Source of the DNA: CAYSBK01 sp964429265
Lineage (GTDB): Bacteria > Planctomycetota > Phycisphaerae > Sedimentisphaerales > Anaerobacaceae
DNA length: 7,911 nucleotides
Assembly: GCA_964429265.1 (NCBI GenBank)
Contig: CAYSBK010000114.1
Coordinates: forward strand, 1-7,911
Reading direction: 5' to 3'
A program made the position numbers and the translations under genes. This document shows positions 6,493 through 7,911 of the stretch, in pieces. The first letter of the stretch is position 1, and every line of letters begins with the position of its first letter. The notes under the pieces are model-generated. The model was not told the origin of the DNA, made no database searches, and saw only the letters and a list, made by a program, of their open reading frames with translations.

Positions 6493-7229
6493 CTGCCTTC
6501 CCCCACGCCTTCTTCTATGGCTTCTTCACCGCCCGGGCTCACCCCACCGGCCCAGACCGCACGCGCAAAGTTCACGATAAACCTGCGCGAAACAACCTTG
6601 TTCTCTGCGTCGCCGCCCGCAACGGCGACCTCTACCAACTGCGGCATATACCCCAACTCTTCAGGCCACTGCCACTGCCACTGCTGCCCGTCAAAAAATC
6701 TTACCTGGAACGCCCTGATGTTCCGTGCTACTGCCGTCACCACGCCTCCCGGCTCGGCTTCCTTATCCGGGTTCGGCCACAACCGCCGCATCAGAAGCGC
6801 CTCCCCGCTCTGCTCACTTTCCCGCACAAAGTATTCCACCTCGTACACGTCGCGCTCCGGCTGGTACGGCCGTGCCTTCGTCCATCCAACGCTCCACATA
6901 ATCAGCCGACTAACAGGCTGGCCCACCGTCTCCTGCGTCAGCCCCACCAGCCTCCGGTCCTCATTGTTGCCCGTGCGATAGAGATTCTGAAGGTCCCGCT
7001 GGATAAGCTCCGCTGCAAAACGAACCTCACTGGCCCTGTCTATATTCGCGTCGATTCGCTCGGCACCGGCCGATGCAACCCTCAACGCGCTCACCGCCAC
7101 CATCGCGATAAACGCACCGATTACCGACGCCACCAGCACCTCCGCCAGCGTAAAGCCGTACCCCCACCCTCCGGCCGGCCCTCGACGCCTTCGTGCTCCA
7201 ACTTTCTTCGCTAAGTATTCCAACCTCAT
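6489..7229 (-). CDS. gspJ: Type II secretion system minor pseudopilin GspJ
   Basis: GspJ joins GspI and GspK in the quasi-helical tip of the pseudopilus. The 246-residue protein has an unusually long 25-residue basic leader ending in Gly25. The class III cleavage site GYG|FTLAEVLVA follows, with Glu30 at +5 and a hydrophobic helix to about residue 48. The globular part contains GspJ-typical segments: 'RFAAELIQRDLQNLYR' (80-95), 'YEVEYFVRES' and 'FQVRFFDGQQWQWQWPEELG' with the conserved Phe-Asp-Gly...Trp...Trp-Pro pattern, then a final strand 'RRFIVNFA' and a disordered acidic tail. The start codon follows the gspI stop by 12 bp with a weak GGG ribosome site. No later Met precedes the cleavage site, so the long leader is either real or the gene uses an unrecognised non-ATG start. 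Confidence 0.94.
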   Translation of the reverse strand: MRLEYLAKKVGARRRRGPAGGWGYGFTLAEVLVASVIGAFIAMVAVSALRVASAGAERIDANIDRASEVRFAAELIQRDLQNLYRTGNNEDRRLVGLTQETVGQPVSRLIMWSVGWTKARPYQPERDVYEVEYFVRESEQSGEALLMRRLWPNPDKEAEPGGVVTAVARNIRAFQVRFFDGQQWQWQWPEELGYMPQLVEVAVAGGDAENKVVSRRFIVNFARAVWAGGVSPGGEEAIEEGVGEGR

Positions 7230-7241
7230 AAGCCCAAAACG

Positions 7242-7667
7242 CTACTGTTCCGGTTCTGCCTCTTCCAACGGCATCGCTTCCGCTTCTACCTTCCCGTTCA
7301 GCATCGTATCAACACTGAGCTGGTACAAGTGCCCGCGGTTCCCCCATGACACCGTCACAGTAACAAGATAAAGATTGTCGATATCCTCCGGTTGCGTCTC
7401 AACCTGCCAGCGGTACTGCGGCTCCAGGTCTTCAACGACACCTTCAACGTACCCCATCTCGGCAAACCTCTCGACGCCGAGGTAATCAACCATCGTCAAC
7501 TGCCGCTCAGCCACCTCCACCGCCATCTCACGCTGCCTGTTCAACTGCGTCTGCGCCGCGCATCGCCTGCCCAGTGTCGCTATCGCCAGAACCGAACCGC
7601 ACAGCACCGCCGTCGCCGCAAGCGCTTCCACCAGCGTGAAACCACCTTTCGATATTCCTGCTCTCAA
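7242..7667 (-). CDS. gspI: Type II secretion system minor pseudopilin GspI, TTG start
   Basis: GspI is a small minor pseudopilin thought to start assembly of the tip complex with GspJ and GspK. The protein has 141 residues. The cleavage site is GG|FTLVEALAA with Gly9 at -1, Phe10 at +1 and Glu14 at +5, followed by a hydrophobic helix to about residue 33. The 'QREMAVEVAERQLTMVDYLG' stretch matches the conserved GspI segment after the helix (A..lA...L), and later strands (YRWQVET, LYLVTVTVSW, YQLSVDTML) form the small pilin sheet. The start is TTG at 7667: an in-frame TGA lies six codons upstream, no ATG occurs before the cleavage motif, and AGGTGA lies five bases ahead. The gap to gspH is 38 bp. 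Confidence 0.93.
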   Translation of the reverse strand: MRAGISKGGFTLVEALAATAVLCGSVLAIATLGRRCAAQTQLNRQREMAVEVAERQLTMVDYLGVERFAEMGYVEGVVEDLEPQYRWQVETQPEDIDNLYLVTVTVSWGNRGHLYQLSVDTMLNGKVEAEAMPLEEAEPEQ

Positions 7668-7671
7668 CGTA

Positions 7672-7677
7672 TCACCT
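7672..7677 (-). promoter_or_regulatory. Ribosome binding site supporting the TTG start of gspI
   Basis: The coding strand reads AGGTGA with a five-base spacer before the TTG at 7667. Together with the in-frame stop just upstream, it fixes the gspI start. Confidence 0.65.
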
Positions 7678-7705
7678 GCCCATCAGCACCATTCCGCCCT
7701 TGCCT

Positions 7706-7911
7706 CTACTGCCGATCAAGGTCCACTATCATCGGCTCTATCTCATCGGCCGTGCCCGACCTCGCTTCCACCTGCCCGGTCGCAGGATTCACCTGCACCG
7801 TCCAGTGATTCCGCCCGTCGCCTATCTGAATCACCGCTGCCTGCGCCGTCCCGTTCGGCGCAAACACGATCTCGCTGCCCTCCCCGGCCGCCTCTTCCGA
7901 AAGCCCGACCT
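7706..7911 (-). CDS. gspH: Type II secretion system minor pseudopilin GspH, C-terminal 67 residues (5' end beyond window)
   Basis: Only the 3' end of this gene is inside the window; the reading frame has its first full codon at 7909 and stops with TAG at 7708-7706. The visible C-terminal domain has the strand pattern usual for GspH/FimT: 'SEIVFAPNGTAQAAVIQIGD', where 'F.PNGTA' is the hallmark, then 'NHWTVQVNPATGQVEAR', ending in a short acidic tail. GspH is a minor pseudopilin placed near the tip, between GspG and the I-J-K complex. The N-terminal methylation site cannot be seen here. Its position just before gspI matches the standard G-H-I-J-K order. Confidence 0.88.
   Translation of the reverse strand, partial: VGLSEEAAGEGSEIVFAPNGTAQAAVIQIGDGRNHWTVQVNPATGQVEARSGTADEIEPMIVDLDRQ

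Noticed and set aside
6670..6690. Short CCACTG hexamer repeat in gspJ
   Set aside because: Only three copies, encoding the Gln-Trp repeats in a conserved GspJ segment where Trp is expected; likely chance codon repetition.

Overview
The window is the distal part of one type II secretion system (T2SS, Gsp) operon. All eight genes lie on the minus strand, so they are transcribed from position 7911 down to position 1. In transcription order they are gspH (3' end only), gspI, gspJ, gspK, gspL, gspM, a gspC/XpsN-like gene and gspD (5' 2415 bases only; the outer-membrane pore half lies beyond position 1). gspE, gspF and gspG would be expected upstream of gspH, outside the window, if this follows the Xanthomonas-type order E-F-G-H-I-J-K-L-M-N-D. 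That order, with the secretin last, differs from the E. coli/Pul/Out order, where C and D come first.

The genes are packed as a translationally coupled unit. ATGA overlaps join J/K and M/C-like, gaps of 4 to 39 bp separate the others, and no terminator, tRNA, mobile element or CRISPR is visible. No stretch over 300 bases is without a gene. The products form the T2SS apparatus: minor pseudopilins H, I, J and K (pseudopilus tip), the inner-membrane platform proteins L (fused PilM-like plus PilN-like) and M (PilO-like), a bitopic inner-membrane to secretin connector (C-like), and the secretin D.

The organism is a GC-rich, Gram-negative-type bacterium with a strong preference for G-ending codons. 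The Asn-Glu-Pro repeats in the secretin linker, the unusually long secretin, the EF-hand-bearing GspK and the divergent C-like protein suggest Planctomycetota (perhaps Phycisphaerae). This is inference from general resemblance, not a search result.

The most unusual parts are: a secretin with about six N1-type ring domains before the pore, where three is normal; an internal pair of these domains sharing the same extra insert; an Asn-Glu-Pro tripeptide repeat in a very acidic linker; a strongly Lys/Arg-rich tail on the neighbouring C-like protein that could pair with that linker; and a textbook EF-hand loop inside GspK.
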